A program made the position numbers and the translations under genes. From Cladorhizidae sp. MBARI D1340-BT2 (Eukaryota; Porifera; Demospongiae; Poecilosclerida; Cladorhizidae), in NCBI GenBank assembly GCA_028752905.1, contig JAQNBH010000014.1, forward strand, positions 27,352,168 through 27,416,167: a DNA stretch of 64,000 nucleotides, in the 5' to 3' direction. The notes beneath the pieces were generated by a model. The model was not told where the DNA came from and made no database searches. It saw only the letters and a list, made by a program, of their open reading frames with translations. Positions 24,983 to 36,878 of this stretch are shown here, in pieces. The stretch's first letter is position 1; the number at the start of each line of letters is the position of its first letter.

Positions 24983-25506
24983 TTAAATTTTTTTTAATTT
25001 TTTTAAATTTTTTTAATTTTTTTTAAATTTTTAAAATTTTTTTTAATTATAGTAGAATAGAAATTACATATAATAGTATGCCTAAAAACTGTTGTATGAC
25101 AGAGAACAACATGCCATACCTCAAGTTAAAAAGTTTAAAAGTTCATGCGATGACTAGGGAAATGGCTCGTCCCCAACCCTGATGGCAAAGATCCCATTAC
25201 TGAGGCTGCATTCCCACGCTGCACAGCCACAGAAATCCGCTGAAGAAGATGTTGATGGGAGTCCTCTTCATAAGTCACTGACCTCAGGCGGCGACCCAAC
25301 TCCCTGAAGAATGCCTTTGCTTGAGGCCCAAAGGATCCACATGTCTCTACCGCCACAGGTACAAACTTGTATGCCGAGTCCAGGTGGGCGTACTTTTCAC
25401 CCTTCAAAATCTCCGCCTGTGCTGCCACTGCACCAGCCTCAGTGACTGCAGCCAAAAGGTTGGATGGGGCAAAGGTGTCACTGCAAATTGTTTTATTTAA
25501 AAACAA
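24983..25506 (-). mobile_element. LINE 3' tail: C-terminal part of a non-LTR RT protein
   Basis: A 123-residue minus-strand frame (25135-25506) has FVPVAVETCGSFGPQAKAF, then ELGRRL and LLQRISVAVQRGNAAS. This is the conserved tail found after the RT in many invertebrate LINE proteins. The downstream side is a run of AAAATTT-type repeats (about 24983-25060), as expected for a LINE 3' end. The insertion is absent at the matching place in block B (about 60880), so it arrived in block A after the duplication or was lost from B. Confidence 0.75.
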
Positions 25507-26560
25507 ACAACTTCATTCATGTGGGGCAGGACAAGTTAGATGACCCTTTACCATTTGTCATATACACCACCGCATTTTCGCATGTTTTTTTAATTTTTAA
25601 TTTGTATCTTATGGAGGAGCTGTGTGGGACTGTGCCAAGTGTGAGTTATCACACCTCCAGTGGTTATAAACACTTTATCTGACTTGTTTATTCTGTGGAA
25701 ATTATTACACATCAACACATGTTGCTACTGTTGACTGGACCTGTCCACTATACAAGTCAGCACGTAATATCATATTTTGCTGCTAATATAAAATGAGCCC
25801 TAGCCCCTCTTCGAGGACTTGGTAACAATTGCATAGGAAAACTTCACCTACCAAACCAAACAGCAGACATTCTGGTATAGGATCAGCTACAGACTCCTTG
25901 GGGCATACATAAGAAGAGTTTGAGGATGGAGAGCTCCAGCAAAACTGACGGGCAATACAGCAAGTGTGGACTTGACTTATGAAGTAGCACATGAGCTATA
26001 AGCTTGATTACATCATCAATGCTGTGCTTGCCTTTTTACCACGAATAAGAAGCAGGGTATGTAATCCTGGACGTGCAGTGGAACATGAGTCGTCTGGTAT
26101 GGACCTAGTTGGGAAGCCCACCACAAAAGAACTTCAACGAGAGGCAGACAACCACACTGGAAACCAATAGATATTAGCTCTGGTATAAATCAAAGGAATA
26201 GGTCACTTAGGTATGTGACAAAGTGCATTAATTTTGTAATGGCTGACCTGTGTAGGCTGACCTGTAAGGGCTGACAGGAAGGGGAAAATTATTTTCTCAA
26301 CTACAGTACTCAAGTTTTGACCTCAAATGATTAATTGTGTACGCAGTAGGGCTCCTCTGCTGCTGGTGCTAATTTCAGCTGTCTAGCACTTTGCTGAGAA
26401 ATCAGGCAATCAGGTTTTGAAACCCCACTTTAACTCGGTATAAGAAAATGTTTTAGTATGGAAAGAGAGCACACAGAGAGACCTATCTTTTGAGCCCTAT
26501 ATCTAGTTCATATACAGAATCTATGGAGCTATAAAGTGGTAACCACAAGTTTTTAACGCC
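25507..26560. other. Right edge of block A and dispersed repeat
   Basis: Conserved with block B up to about 26050. A minus-strand frame at 25783-25992 contains ESVADPIPECLLFGLVG, and its block B partner (61212-61403) keeps a similar frame with TVADPIPEYLWFGLVG. I do not recognise a family. The dispersed repeat copy at 26330-26560 follows. Confidence 0.5.
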
Positions 26561-26950
26561 AACTATTTTTCAACCCCCTTTATCGGGCTTTATTACATAA
26601 ATAACTATATTAAAAATTTACTACTACTCTACTAATAATAATAACAATAATAATAATAATTACCTAATTAACAATCAAATAAATAAATACATAAATAAAT
26701 AACTAAAAAGCTAATGACAAGTTCAACTCCAGACTGACCCCAAAACTGACAAGGCATTCCCCCGCTAGACTGCAACTGAGAGACGCTGAAGGAGGTTAGC
26801 ATGGGCATTCCCCTCCCCAGTTCTTTGCCTTGTCCTGGGCTGAGATCCCTCAGGAAAGCCATGGACCTATTCCCGATGACCCCCAATGACTCGATGGCCG
26901 CAGGCACAAAAAAGTGGCAGTGATCTAGGCTGGCAAGCTTTTAATTTTTT
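26561..26950 (-). mobile_element. Second LINE 3' tail relic
   Basis: The minus strand reads SLDHCHFFVPAAIESLGVIG and then MAFLRDL. After a frameshift comes NLLQRLSVAV, an in-frame stop, and RGNALSVLGSVWS. It is the same protein tail as at 25135-25506 but from a different subfamily, broken by a frameshift and a stop. A TAA/ATAA-rich tail lies at about 26600-26700. Confidence 0.75.
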
Positions 26951-29337
26951 AATTAATTTTTTTTGGGGGGGGTGGGGGGGGGGGGTGAGGGGATGTTTGG
27001 TACACCAATAATTTTCATTTGTATGTATATATATACATGCTAATAAAATGTATATAACAGCCTGTGTTTCTTCCTTGGTCTTTGGGAGAGAACAGAAATT
27101 TCTGCCTTTCTTACCAACTAAAAATAATTATTATGAATAGTACAACCACATGCAAGCACAATTACAGTTATCCACGCACTACCAACATCAGCTCAGAATC
27201 ATTTTATGAGCATACCTGCACTGTGGTTAGCCACTGCATGCTAATTAATGATTATTAGTAAATCTTAATGCTGGCTGAGAACCTAAAAGAAAATTATTCT
27301 CTTATATCGCCACCTAGCCTTGCCTGTAGAAGTGATACTTCTCAGAGTAAAAGCAGTCCAAGACGTAACCCATTTCGGGTGGCTCGCTGGTATCTCGATC
27401 CTAGGGCAGTGCAGCGGACCGTCCAGCGACAAAAATTAGACAATTACCAAGTCTTTGGGTGTTTTGTACCCGAAAAGAGCCGAGTCGTTCGTAAGGTTTC
27501 ACAGGAAATTTCTTCAGGTTTTAGAAGTTCGTCCTGGTGTCACGGGCTTGCAGCAAGCTTTCGAGAATTGAGGGAGAATATGACTGCTGATTAAGGAAAG
27601 GCGTTGGGTAGTGAGTTTGGAGTGGCTTCTCCTAGTGGCTAGAGATAGGAGTGAGTTTTGAGAGACTTCTTTAGTCCTGACTCCATGTCCTCGGGGTTGT
27701 CTATGGCTTAGTTGGACTTAGCTGGGAGGAGACCTCTCTGTCCAGGGCTCAACCCAGCTCACTCTATCTAGGTTTCCTGTAGTAGTAAAACAATTATAAA
27801 CGTAATAAGACCTTTTTGTATATATATAACCAAGTCAAAGTAGATAGCTATGGACATTCCCACTACCCAATGCTTTTGTTCAATGCTTCCATACACAGCA
27901 TTATGTGACACTAAAACGGTAACTTTGTGTAATACTGATAAAAATATGTTACAGACAACGGTACTTTAATAGCCAAGAGTCCAATAGGGTGGAAGGGGAG
28001 GTAACCAAAGATCATTTAACTTCTCGCCATACAACAGTTCTTTTCTCCACTTTCACCACTTCCTATTATACTCAATGCATAATGCACTCACCCACCTCCT
28101 CTATTACTGCACCTCGTACTCTCTCCACACCTTTCCCCAACAGCAATGCCACCTATCCTTCCCCACTCTTCCATATTCATACAGCCAAAATCCAGCTCCT
28201 ATATATTATATCTATTTCTCCACACCTTATCTACCATTAATACTTGTATTTTTTTGATAACACCATGTTATAATAATGAGAAATATATTTGATATGCTAC
28301 TATGTTATATATGTATTGTTGGATTTGGATTTATGTTAAAGCAATGTTTTTGCTTTTTATTTCTTCTTTTCTCTTTGCTGAGGAACCAAATCCTGCATAT
28401 ATATAATATAGAGGGATTGATGAAGAGACAAAATCTTACAACAATGATGTTAGTATAAAAGTGTGAAAAACCTGACAAAACTTAAATTCCTAGTCCAATG
28501 CTTGGAAACATGCATACTGTAAAGAGTAAAATAATGAGGATGATAGCTTACCATGCACAAAAAGACCCACAATCATAGCTGTTTGTCTGTGATACAAGCA
28601 TAATGATATAAGAAATTGTCACTTCAAAAGAGTAATGTGACAATTAGTTATTGTTATACCATTTTTGGCAGAAAACATCAATGTATGGATCAATGCATGT
28701 GATGTTTCATATTAAATACCTTGGGGCATAGTATCGTATGAAGAAAAATCAAAACTTGACTCGACTATTTGTAGACGATTATTATTCCATAAATATACAC
28801 AGAGTTAGTATGTTATTTAAGAAGAGGTTTGTCATTCATCTGTTATTGACATCGCTACTGTTTTATAAAAACCCAAGAGCTCTTTTTATGCCAAATACTG
28901 ACACTAACCCATTGTGTTAGAAATATTGCCTACCATACTACCGGATGTTTATCAAGTAATTAAATACCATTGATTTTCAAAGAATCATAATATTGGTTCC
29001 TTCACATCAAAGTCCACTACAGCTCATTAACAGTCCACCTGCATTGGTAAACATTAAAATCAGCAAATATTTAATCAACAATCTGTGGCGATATTGCCAC
29101 ATCAGCTCCACAGAGCCATGTATAAAAGAAGCAATGTGTAGATTTGTAATCCTTATTTGCTTCCTCCATGATCAGGTACATGTGTGCATCTATAATTTGT
29201 GTAGAAATATATGCATTCGAATAAATACTAACATGGAATTCTATATATAATACTTAAGAATACAATAATTCCTAAAGGTGCACTGTTCTCCTTCTGATGT
29301 TTAAAAGTAAGTACACCCTGAGTGGCTGCCTGTCGGA
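26951..29337. other. Gene-poor region between the LINE tails and the nested gypsy
   Basis: A G-rich run lies at about 26960-26995. A GC-richer patch at 27268-27780 contains a 108-residue plus-strand frame that I cannot assign, with a basic segment (RRNPFRVARWYLDPRAVQR). It could be a retroelement leftover. The rest is AT-rich with no gene seen. Confidence 0.4.
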
Positions 29338-29898
29338 TATGCCATTCTCTACCATAAGGGAACAACAGAGAAACATCAAAACAGATATAGTACGAGGAAA
29401 CATGGAACGAGGAAACACTCAGACATTTGATCAAGAGCCGGTAGATGCTTCTAGAAGGAATTCGAGAAGGATCTTTTCTTCCGAGTGGTCAGCATCCCAG
29501 TGACGGAGTGGGGAATCTGCTCGTAAATTAGACAAGAAACGGAGAACCGTGGATCGAGTTAGATGGAGTTAGTTTAATGAGTTTGGACTGAGTAGAGTGT
29601 CCTAGAGTCATTGAGTATTGAATTGAACTATTGCGTGTCACTGTGTTGAGACTTATTGAAACTGTTGTTTTGCTGTGTTTCTTGTTCTGTGAGAAAAGAA
29701 AGGTGGCATCCCTAATTTGGTGCTGTAGCCGATGCGAGTATCGTTACTTGAGCGGCTATCTTATAAAGGTATTATTCCATAACGACAGAGAAAGACAAAC
29801 AACAGAATCAATAACAGTATCAATAATGCCTCACTCTAATTCTCTACGAAGCCTTACAATGTCATCGTTCGGTAGGGGCCAGATATGGTACCACTACA

Positions 29899-31430
29899 GG
29901 TCACCCCCCACCCCCAACCCCCCCCCCCCCCCCACCCCCAGTCTTGGTCCAGCCTGGCTGGCTTGAGCCTGTCGATGGAGACTGTGTCGGTGCGACCTGG
30001 AAGAGCCAGCTCGAAAAACTTATCGTTCCGCTCAAGCACTTGGAAAGGTCCATCGTATTGGCACTGCAGTGGCTTGCGATGGGCATCGTGACGGAGGAAA
30101 ACGAAACGGCAACTCTGTAGTTCGATAGGGACTCGACAAGGGCAATAACCATGAGAAACTGTAGGAGTAGCTTTTAGTTTCTGCAAGGCAGAAAAGCTGT
30201 TGGGTCAGAAGGCTGGAGTGCAGTCATGGTTGGTGCGGAGAAGAAGTCTCCTGGCAATCGTAGGGTTGTACCGTAGACCAGTTCGGCTGAAGAGCAATTG
30301 AGGTCCTCCTTGGGAGCTGTGCGAATTCCCAGCAGGAATAAAGGAAGTTCGTCCATCCGATTCTGGTCCTGTAGTCATGCATCCCTTCAACTGTCTGTGG
30401 AGTCGTTCCACGATGGCGTTGGACTGAGGGTGATAGGCTGTGGTATGATGCACTTGCACACCCATGAACTTGTTTAGTTGGGTCCAGATGGCAGAGGTGA
30501 ATTGCCGGCCGCGGTCGGATGTGATTGTGGTTGGCACTCCGAAGCGGGAGATTCAAGAGTGCAGTAGGGCCTGGGCACAGGAAATAGCAGTTGCGTTGAC
30601 CATTGGAATGGCTTCTGGCCACCGTGTGAAGCGGTCAATAATGGTGAAAAAGTTGATGTAACCCTGCGAGGTTGGAAATGGTCCGACAATATCGACACGG
30701 ATGGACATGGATGTGGGCGTAACGTTGGTCTGGTGTGTCAAACCGCTGATGAGGTGCCGAGACGTGTTGTTGGACCTTAGCACGTTGGCACGCACGTGTC
30801 CATGCTCCAACATCCTTGTGGAGGCCGTGCCAGATGAAACGGGTTGCCATCAGTCGTCGTGTAGCACGAATGCCTGGGTGTGAGAGCCCATTGATGATGT
30901 TACGTCTCCAAGTAAGAGGCACAATGGGATGTGGTCGAGATGTGCAGATGTCACACAAGACCGTTTCAGAGCTGTCCTCGAGATTGATATCTTCCAGAAC
31001 TAGGCCAGTGACGGTGGTGCAGTAGGACTGAATGGCTTGGTCAGCTTTCTGCTCCTGGGCGAGCTCGGCGTAGTTAATGTTCTCAGTGAGGGCTAAGGCC
31101 GAGATAACGGAGGGTTGGTTCTGGTTAACCTGAATCTGGGACAGGGCATCAGCTACCATAATTCTTATCTTTCCCATGGATATGTCTAAAATCTGTGGTG
31201 AACTCAGCCACAAACGATAGGTGGCGTGTCTGTCGTGGTGAGCAGTCAGAATCATTTCCAAAGGCGAAAATAAGGGGCTTGTGATCAGTGTAAACGTGAA
31301 ACACTCTTCCTTCGAGGAAGTTGCGGAAGTGTTTGATGGTAAGATAGGAGGCAAGGAGCACCCGATCAAAAGTGCTGTATCTCGGCTCGGCTGGTGTCAG
31401 CTTGTGTGAGAAGAAGGCCAGGGGTTCCAT
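29899..31430 (-). pseudogene. Inner gypsy RNase H and integrase
   Basis: In order on the minus strand: FHVYTDHKPLIFAF (RNase H), the H2C2 zinc region with SHPGIRATRRLM and ACQRAKVQQH, then VDIVGPFPTS...DRFTRWPEAIP, TSDRGRQF, TAYHPQSNAIVERLHRQLK and the C-terminal YDGPFQV...SIDRLKPA. These are spread over several frames. The zinc region seems to lack about three codons that usually hold the first of the two cysteines. Confidence 0.85.
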
Positions 31431-32640
31431 TCTCCATCTTGGAACTGCTCCAGTGATGCCCCGATGGCAAAACCTGAAGCGTCCACTGTGATGCTGGTTG
31501 TCGCAGCGTGATCTGGGTGGACGAGTAGTGTAGCGTTAGCCAGGACAGTCTTTGCTTCTTGGAAGGCGACAGACAGTTCGCGGGTCCAGTTGATGGACTT
31601 GTTTGTGGAGTGTCCTTGTGCATGAAGGGGGCGAAGGATATGGGCGGCATGTGGCAAGAAACGATGATAGAAATTGATCATCCCTAGGAATTGTTGTAGG
31701 CCTTTCATCTGCAGCGGTGGAGGGAAATCGTTGATGGCAGCCACTCTCTCGGATGTTGGCTGGATGCCAGAGGCGGTGACTTTGTGTGCAAGGAAATCGA
31801 GGGTCCTGACTCCAAAAACACACTTGTCCATGTTGAGGATGAGTCCATGTGCGGCTAGGGTCTTGAAAAGGAGGCAGAGATGGCGTCGGTGTTGTGCAAG
31901 AGAGGAGCTAGCAACCAGGATGTCGTCCAGATATACAAAGGCGAAATCAAGCTTCTGCAGGATGTGATCCATCATGCGTTGGAAAGATTGGCCTGCATTC
32001 CGTACACCAAAGGGCATGCGCAGGAACTCAAAGAGGCCAAATGGTGTGATGACAGTAGTTTTGGCAATGTCTTCGGGGGCCATTGGAATCTGGTGGTAGC
32101 CTTTAACTAGATCAACCTTTGAGAAGAAAGTTTTACCAGAGAGGAGAGCTGTGAAATCCTGCACATGAGGGATCGGATAACGGTCGGGGATGGTGATGTT
32201 GTTGAGACGGCGGTAGTCACCACAGGGGCGCCAATCCCCAGATTTCTTGGGCACCATGTGTAGTGGTGAAGCCCATGGGCTGGAGGAGCGGCGTACAATC
32301 CCCAACATTTCCATCTGCGCAAAAGCCTGGCGGGCAATGGCAAGTTTGTCTGGTGCGAGGCGTCGAGCCTGGGCATGCACTGGTGGTCCCTTCGTAGGGA
32401 TATGATGCTGCACGCCATGTTTGACCCTGGTGGAGGAGAAGTTGGAGGTGGTAAGCATTGGGAACTCTCGCAGGATGTGGGTGAACTCGTCCATGGATGT
32501 GACTGAAGAGAGTTTGGAAGCTGTGGAAGAACTTGGTTTGAGTACACCGCTGGCATACGAGCAAGAGTCAATGAGTCGGCGGCCGTGAGCATTGACCATG
32601 AGTTGATGAGCCCGGAAAAAGTCAAGGCCAAGGATAGACT
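31397..32640 (-). pseudogene. Inner gypsy reverse transcriptase and start of RNase H
   Basis: A 400-residue open stretch carries [20 protein letters not shown], then [24 protein letters not shown], the catalytic YLDDILVAS, and [16 protein letters not shown]. The RNase H start has [16 protein letters not shown]. Catalytic residues are intact, but the flanking frames are broken. Confidence 0.9.
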
Positions 32641-33426
32641 GGACACATCAGCAAGGGTGAATTTCCACTCGACTGTGCGGAAACCCAGGTTAAGTGACAT
32701 CATGCTGGTGCCATAGGTGATTATTGAAGTGCCATTAGCGGCTATGAGTGGTTTACCTCGACCTCTAGATCGACGGTCAGAGGGAGAGACTGGAAATACG
32801 CTAACTTCGGCACCTGAATCGATGAGGAAACGATGGCCGGAGTCTTTGTCCCAGATATAGAGGAGGCAATTTGAATTCTGACCGGCCATGTTCGCCACTA
32901 GTGGTTTGGTCGTAGTGTTTCTCTGGTAGGAACATGGGGGCCTGCAATTCTTGGCATTATCCCCGAACTTGGTGTGGTACCAACATAAGCTTGCAGAGTC
33001 CTTGTTTGAGCTGGAGGCAGTGGGGGATTTGGAGCTATAGTCGCTTGGATCGCTGTTGCACTGCAGAGAGTTGTGGTGTAGAACGTGCTTTGGATTCCAT
33101 GATCTTGTCGGCTGTGCTGGCATCATCTCCAGGTCCAGTGGTGCAAGTATATCTCTGACGTCATGTGGGAGTTGCTCCAAGAAGAGCTCCTGAAATATGT
33201 CATCTACTGGAGTCTTACCCCGGAGGGACAGCATGTCAGCCAGCAGGTCAGTTGGGCGACGGTCACCAAGGCCATCAAGATGAAGGAGTTTGGTTGCTTT
33301 CTGTGCCTTGGTGAGGCCATAGCAGGTGAGCAGCTCCTCCTTCAGGGAGACATATTTATCGTTAGTTGGTGGTGCGAGGATGAAAGCTTGGAGTCTGTTA
33401 GCAACGGTCGAGGGAGGAGATGACAT
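32640..33426 (-). pseudogene. Inner gypsy gag and start of protease
   Basis: The gag part includes CWYHTKFGDNAKNCRPPC, the cysteine/histidine motif typical of one gypsy branch. The aspartic protease motif LIDSGAEVSVFP follows. Near 32640 the frame is lost just before the conserved ILGLDFF segment, which continues in the next frame. The position, inside protease rather than at the gag/pol border, points to an inactivating indel and not a programmed shift. Confidence 0.8.
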
Positions 33427-34084
33427 GGTAATATTTTGTTTCCTCTGGGACTATGTTCCGCAAAGCAAACTGGGCTTCTGTCTGGGCGAACCAGACCTCG
33501 GTGTCGACGGGCCAGAAAGTAGGGAGCTTAAGGGAGATGGCTGATAAGGCAGCGGCAGCGGCCATTCCTTAGGCAGGAGAGGAGGTTGATTCGGGGACTG
33601 AGGTGGGTACTTCTCGCAGTTAACTTTCCACAATCACGTCAGGGTCACCACTGTAGCCGATGCAAGTATCGATACTTGAGCGGCTATCTTATAAAGGTAT
33701 TATTGGAATAATTGTCGACAGAGAAAGACAAACAACCGAATCAATAACAGTCTCAATAATGCCTCACTCTAATTCTCTACAAAGCCTTACAACAATGTCA
33801 CGTGCTCTCATTCGGTAGGGTATACCAGATATGGAACCGCTACAGTGCTTATTTGCAGCGGTGGGATATCTATCTGAGTAAGAGATAGATATCTGGTTTG
33901 ATAGCTAAGTTGTTTGGCTAAGTTGTCAGTGGAATAGCTAGCTATTAGCTAGGCTGTTAGGTTGTCCAGGGGTACAACTCGGGTGATCAGGCCTGTGGAG
34001 TTTGGATACCCACCCTGGTGTAGCTAGCTAGAGTCATTGAAGTCTTGATCGTTGTAAAGCCAACGTGGTACAAAATCATTATTA

Positions 34085-35137
34085 TGTCTGAAGAGAGACG
34101 TGGAGGCCGAGAAAGGGAGTCACGAAGGACGTGCAAATCCGGGAGAAGGTTCAACTGAACATCTATTGGAGAGATTCATGGTCCAGTGGGCAGCTCTCGG
34201 TCAGCAGAAGGCAGAAAGAGAGGAACAGTAGAGGCTAGAGGAGCGTCACTTGAGAGAGGAAGGAACTAGGGAGGCACAGGGAACAACAGACCCAAATACT
34301 CCAATTGCTGGCAAATAACCAAGCTAGAGCTGCATCTTCTACCCCCCCTCCTCCTCCTCCAACCCCTTGTTTTACCCTGCAGAAGATCAGGAAGGCACCG
34401 ACGACATGGGAGCTTTCCTAGAGACGTTTGAAGCCACTGCCATAGCAGCAGGTTGGACCAGAGCTCTATGGTGTGTCTATGTGAGAGGGTCTCTGTCTGG
34501 ACAAGGTTTAACAGCCGTCTCTACCCTACATGCAGATGCACAAAACGATTATGAGGAAGTGAAGCGAATACTACTTGCCACTTACCACATATCAGCGGAG
34601 ACGTACCGGAGACAAGACTTTGACAAGCCGTTTGACGTTGCAAAACTGGATTAATAGTTCCATGCTCACAGACAATATTTGGCAAAGTGGGTGGAGTTAT
34701 CACCTTTACCACTGTTCGAGCTAATATTGCAAGAGTTGGCACTGCAGAAACTGCCACGATGGCTGCAGCAACAGATTAATCCTGACAGCTACGAAGAGCT
34801 CAATGAGTCAGTGGTGAGGCATTTAAGTAACCAACAAAGGAAGGAAAGTGAATATAAGACCCCTAACCATGAGAGAGTGCCAGAGCCAAGGAGGTTGCCA
34901 ATGGAGGGAAGTCGACCCTTTAACCAAAACCGAACCCCTACTCAAATTCGACACCTTACCTATAATAGACCCCCTACCCAAAGTTCACCAAGGGGTCCAA
35001 GAGACATGGAGTGTTTTAGGTGTGGCATGAAGGGCCACTTCCGAAGAAACTGTCATGTCAAGATGGAGGGCGATGCTCACTGTTGTCACAAACTCACGGC
35101 TCAGAGACCAAAATGGACCAAGGAGAGGTCACGGTGA
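34085..35137 (+). pseudogene. Outer element gag
   Basis: It begins with ATGTCTGAAGAGAGACG at 34085 and breaks after about 20 codons. A proline-rich stretch precedes FLETFEATAIAAGW (34400-34470), the gag core shared by many metazoan gypsy elements. A zinc knuckle, CFRCGMKGHFRRNC, is at about 35010-35055. Stops at 34652 and frameshifts separate the pieces. Confidence 0.8.
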
Positions 35138-35400
35138 ATAACAAACCGGTGGTGGCCCTACTGGATACAGGGTGCACCAAGTCCATGATACACCCAAGGT
35201 GCGTGGACAACTAGGACCGACTGGGGTGGACCATTGAATATAGCACCGCCAGTGCTAAGAAACAGAAATTCCCAGCAGCAAGAATCAGCTTGAATATCGA
35301 CGGCAGAACCACTGAAATGGCTGTGGGAGTGTCCCCAAATTTGAATGTGGACATGCTTTTGGGACAAGATCTCCCCAAATTTCAGAAGCTACTGAAGGAA
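35100..35400 (+). pseudogene. Outer element aspartic protease
   Basis: VVALLDTGCTKSMIHP carries the DTG active site near 35150-35200. DMLLGQDLP near 35350 is the second conserved protease segment. A stop lies between them at about 35212. Confidence 0.8.
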
Positions 35401-35803
35401 GCCCTTTCTGAGGAGGCGACAGAGGAGTCACCAGAGACAGCACTGGTCGTAACTCGAGCTGGCCAGAGTAAGGAACAAGCCGAGCAGAAGAGGCTAGAAG
35501 CTCTTCAGGAAGAGGAAGGAGCTCAGATTACTAGCCTGAAAGAAGACGAAACCCTGGGTGAGAATGTACGATTTCTACCCAGACATGTTTGTTACACACA
35601 CCCCAAAGTCAACAATGAAGGTTGACGAAGAAGCCTGACAGAGGTTCATAGAACAGATTTCCCCCTCTTGGCTACATACTCTCCAACTGGTGGATCCAAC
35701 TCTGGAGGAGTAGACACACCAGGCCAACGCAGACGAAGAGAGAGATTTCTGTTGGAAAGATGGACTGCTGAACTGGAAAGCCCAACACGAAGAAGAACTG
35801 GAT

Positions 35804-36860
35804 GTGTTGATGGTACCAAGGGAATGCAGGAGTGACGTCCTAAGAATGGCCCACTGCCCACCTACTGCAGGTCACTTTGGAGAGGCAAGGACGTTAGATG
35901 CCTTGAGACAGAAAGTAACCTGGCCAAGAATGACTACAGATGTGAAGGAAGCATGTCAGTCGTGCCCAACATGTCAGCTAGCAGCGCCTGCCACCCTGAA
36001 GACTGCTCCTCTGCATCCCCTACACATCATTACTACACCTTTCGAACGAGTAGCGATGGACGTTTTTGGACCCTTCAAATGGACAAAGTCAGGTCACAAG
36101 TATGTCTTGGTCGTCATAGACTATGCTACAAAGTGGCCTGAAGCTTTTCCCCGATGCAACGTGATGACCAAATCAGTGATAGAGTGCTTGGTGGAAGTGA
36201 CATCAAGGTTGGGTATACCCAAACAAAGAAATTCTACACGACAACGGTTCAAACTTCATGTCTAACATGATAAGGGGACCGGAATCAAACAAATCAGAAC
36301 GTCACCTTGCCATCCCCAGACTGACGGGATGGTTGAGTGTTTCAACAGTACCATGAAACGGTTACTCCAAAAGTTGACACAGAAAGGACGAAACAAGTGG
36401 GATCAGTGTTTGCCATTCGTACTATGGGCATATCGGGGCACTATCCACAAATCTACAGGATACTCGCCGTACGAGTTGATGTATGAGACGAATGCGGACA
36501 CCTCTAGATGTGTTAGTGGATCAGTGGAATTCACAAGCAAACGAAGCAGGAACGGAAACAGCAGAGTACCTCCGACTGTTACGAGAGAGGATGACCATCA
36601 TCAGAGAGATGGCTTCCAGTACAGAAGGAAACCGAAAGGAAGGATATAAGCGTCAGCATGATAAGAAGGCTACCCAGAGAGAATTCGAGGTAGGAGAATA
36701 CATGCTGGTGTTTCAACCATAACATCTCAACAAGCTCCATAGTGAATGGAGGGGCCCAGTAATCATCACGAAAAAGATTTTGGATATTACTTATGAAGTG
36801 GATATGGGCCAAGGCAGGAAACCAGGTCGAAGGTTTCACATCAACAGCATGAAGAGCTAG
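35804..36860 (+). pseudogene. Outer element integrase
   Basis: The zinc region GHFGEARTLDALRQ...CPTCQ is followed by the catalytic core with VAMDVFGPF and IDYATKWPEAFP. VECFNSTMKRLLQKL then follows, then YSPYELMYE and the C-terminal REFEVGEYMLVFQP, EWRGP and FHINSMKS. It lies immediately downstream of protease and upstream of RT. Several frameshifts are present. Confidence 0.88.
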
Positions 36861-36878
36861 AATCCCCCCACTGCCGCA

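Larger units (their letters stand above)
12480..26050 (+). repeat. Segmental duplication, block A
   Basis: This block matches block B (about 44550-61480) in the same order and orientation. Landmarks include 12620/44770, the SDR last exon 13004/46540, SDR first exon 22814/56429, 24420-24720/60226-60540 and 25510-25900/60890-61260. It carries SDR gene 1, a 70-bp minisatellite with four units, a 39-bp minisatellite, and a LINE tail absent from block B. Edges are estimated by eye to within about 100 bp. Confidence 0.85.
29720..33848 (-). mobile_element. Ty3/gypsy element (inner), nested, with 4-bp target duplication
   Basis: LTRs TGTAGCC...CTACA lie at 29724-29898 and 33652-33844. The element is flanked by GTGC on both sides (29720-29723 and 33845-33848). 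The 3' LTR of the outer element shows the uninterrupted site, TTTGGTGCTTATTTG. The polypurine tract is the G-rich minus-strand stretch (29899-29940). Next to the 5' LTR is GTGGTGACCCTGACGTG, the likely primer-binding region. The order is the usual gypsy one: gag, protease, RT, RNase H, integrase. Confidence 0.92.

Noticed and set aside
32600..32660. Programmed frameshift in the inner gypsy
   Set aside because: The frame change is inside protease, not at the gag/pol border, and the element has further frame losses; decay is the simpler reading.
31674..33544. Several plus-strand frames of 60-97 residues
   Set aside because: They are antisense shadows of the gypsy pol and gag genes.
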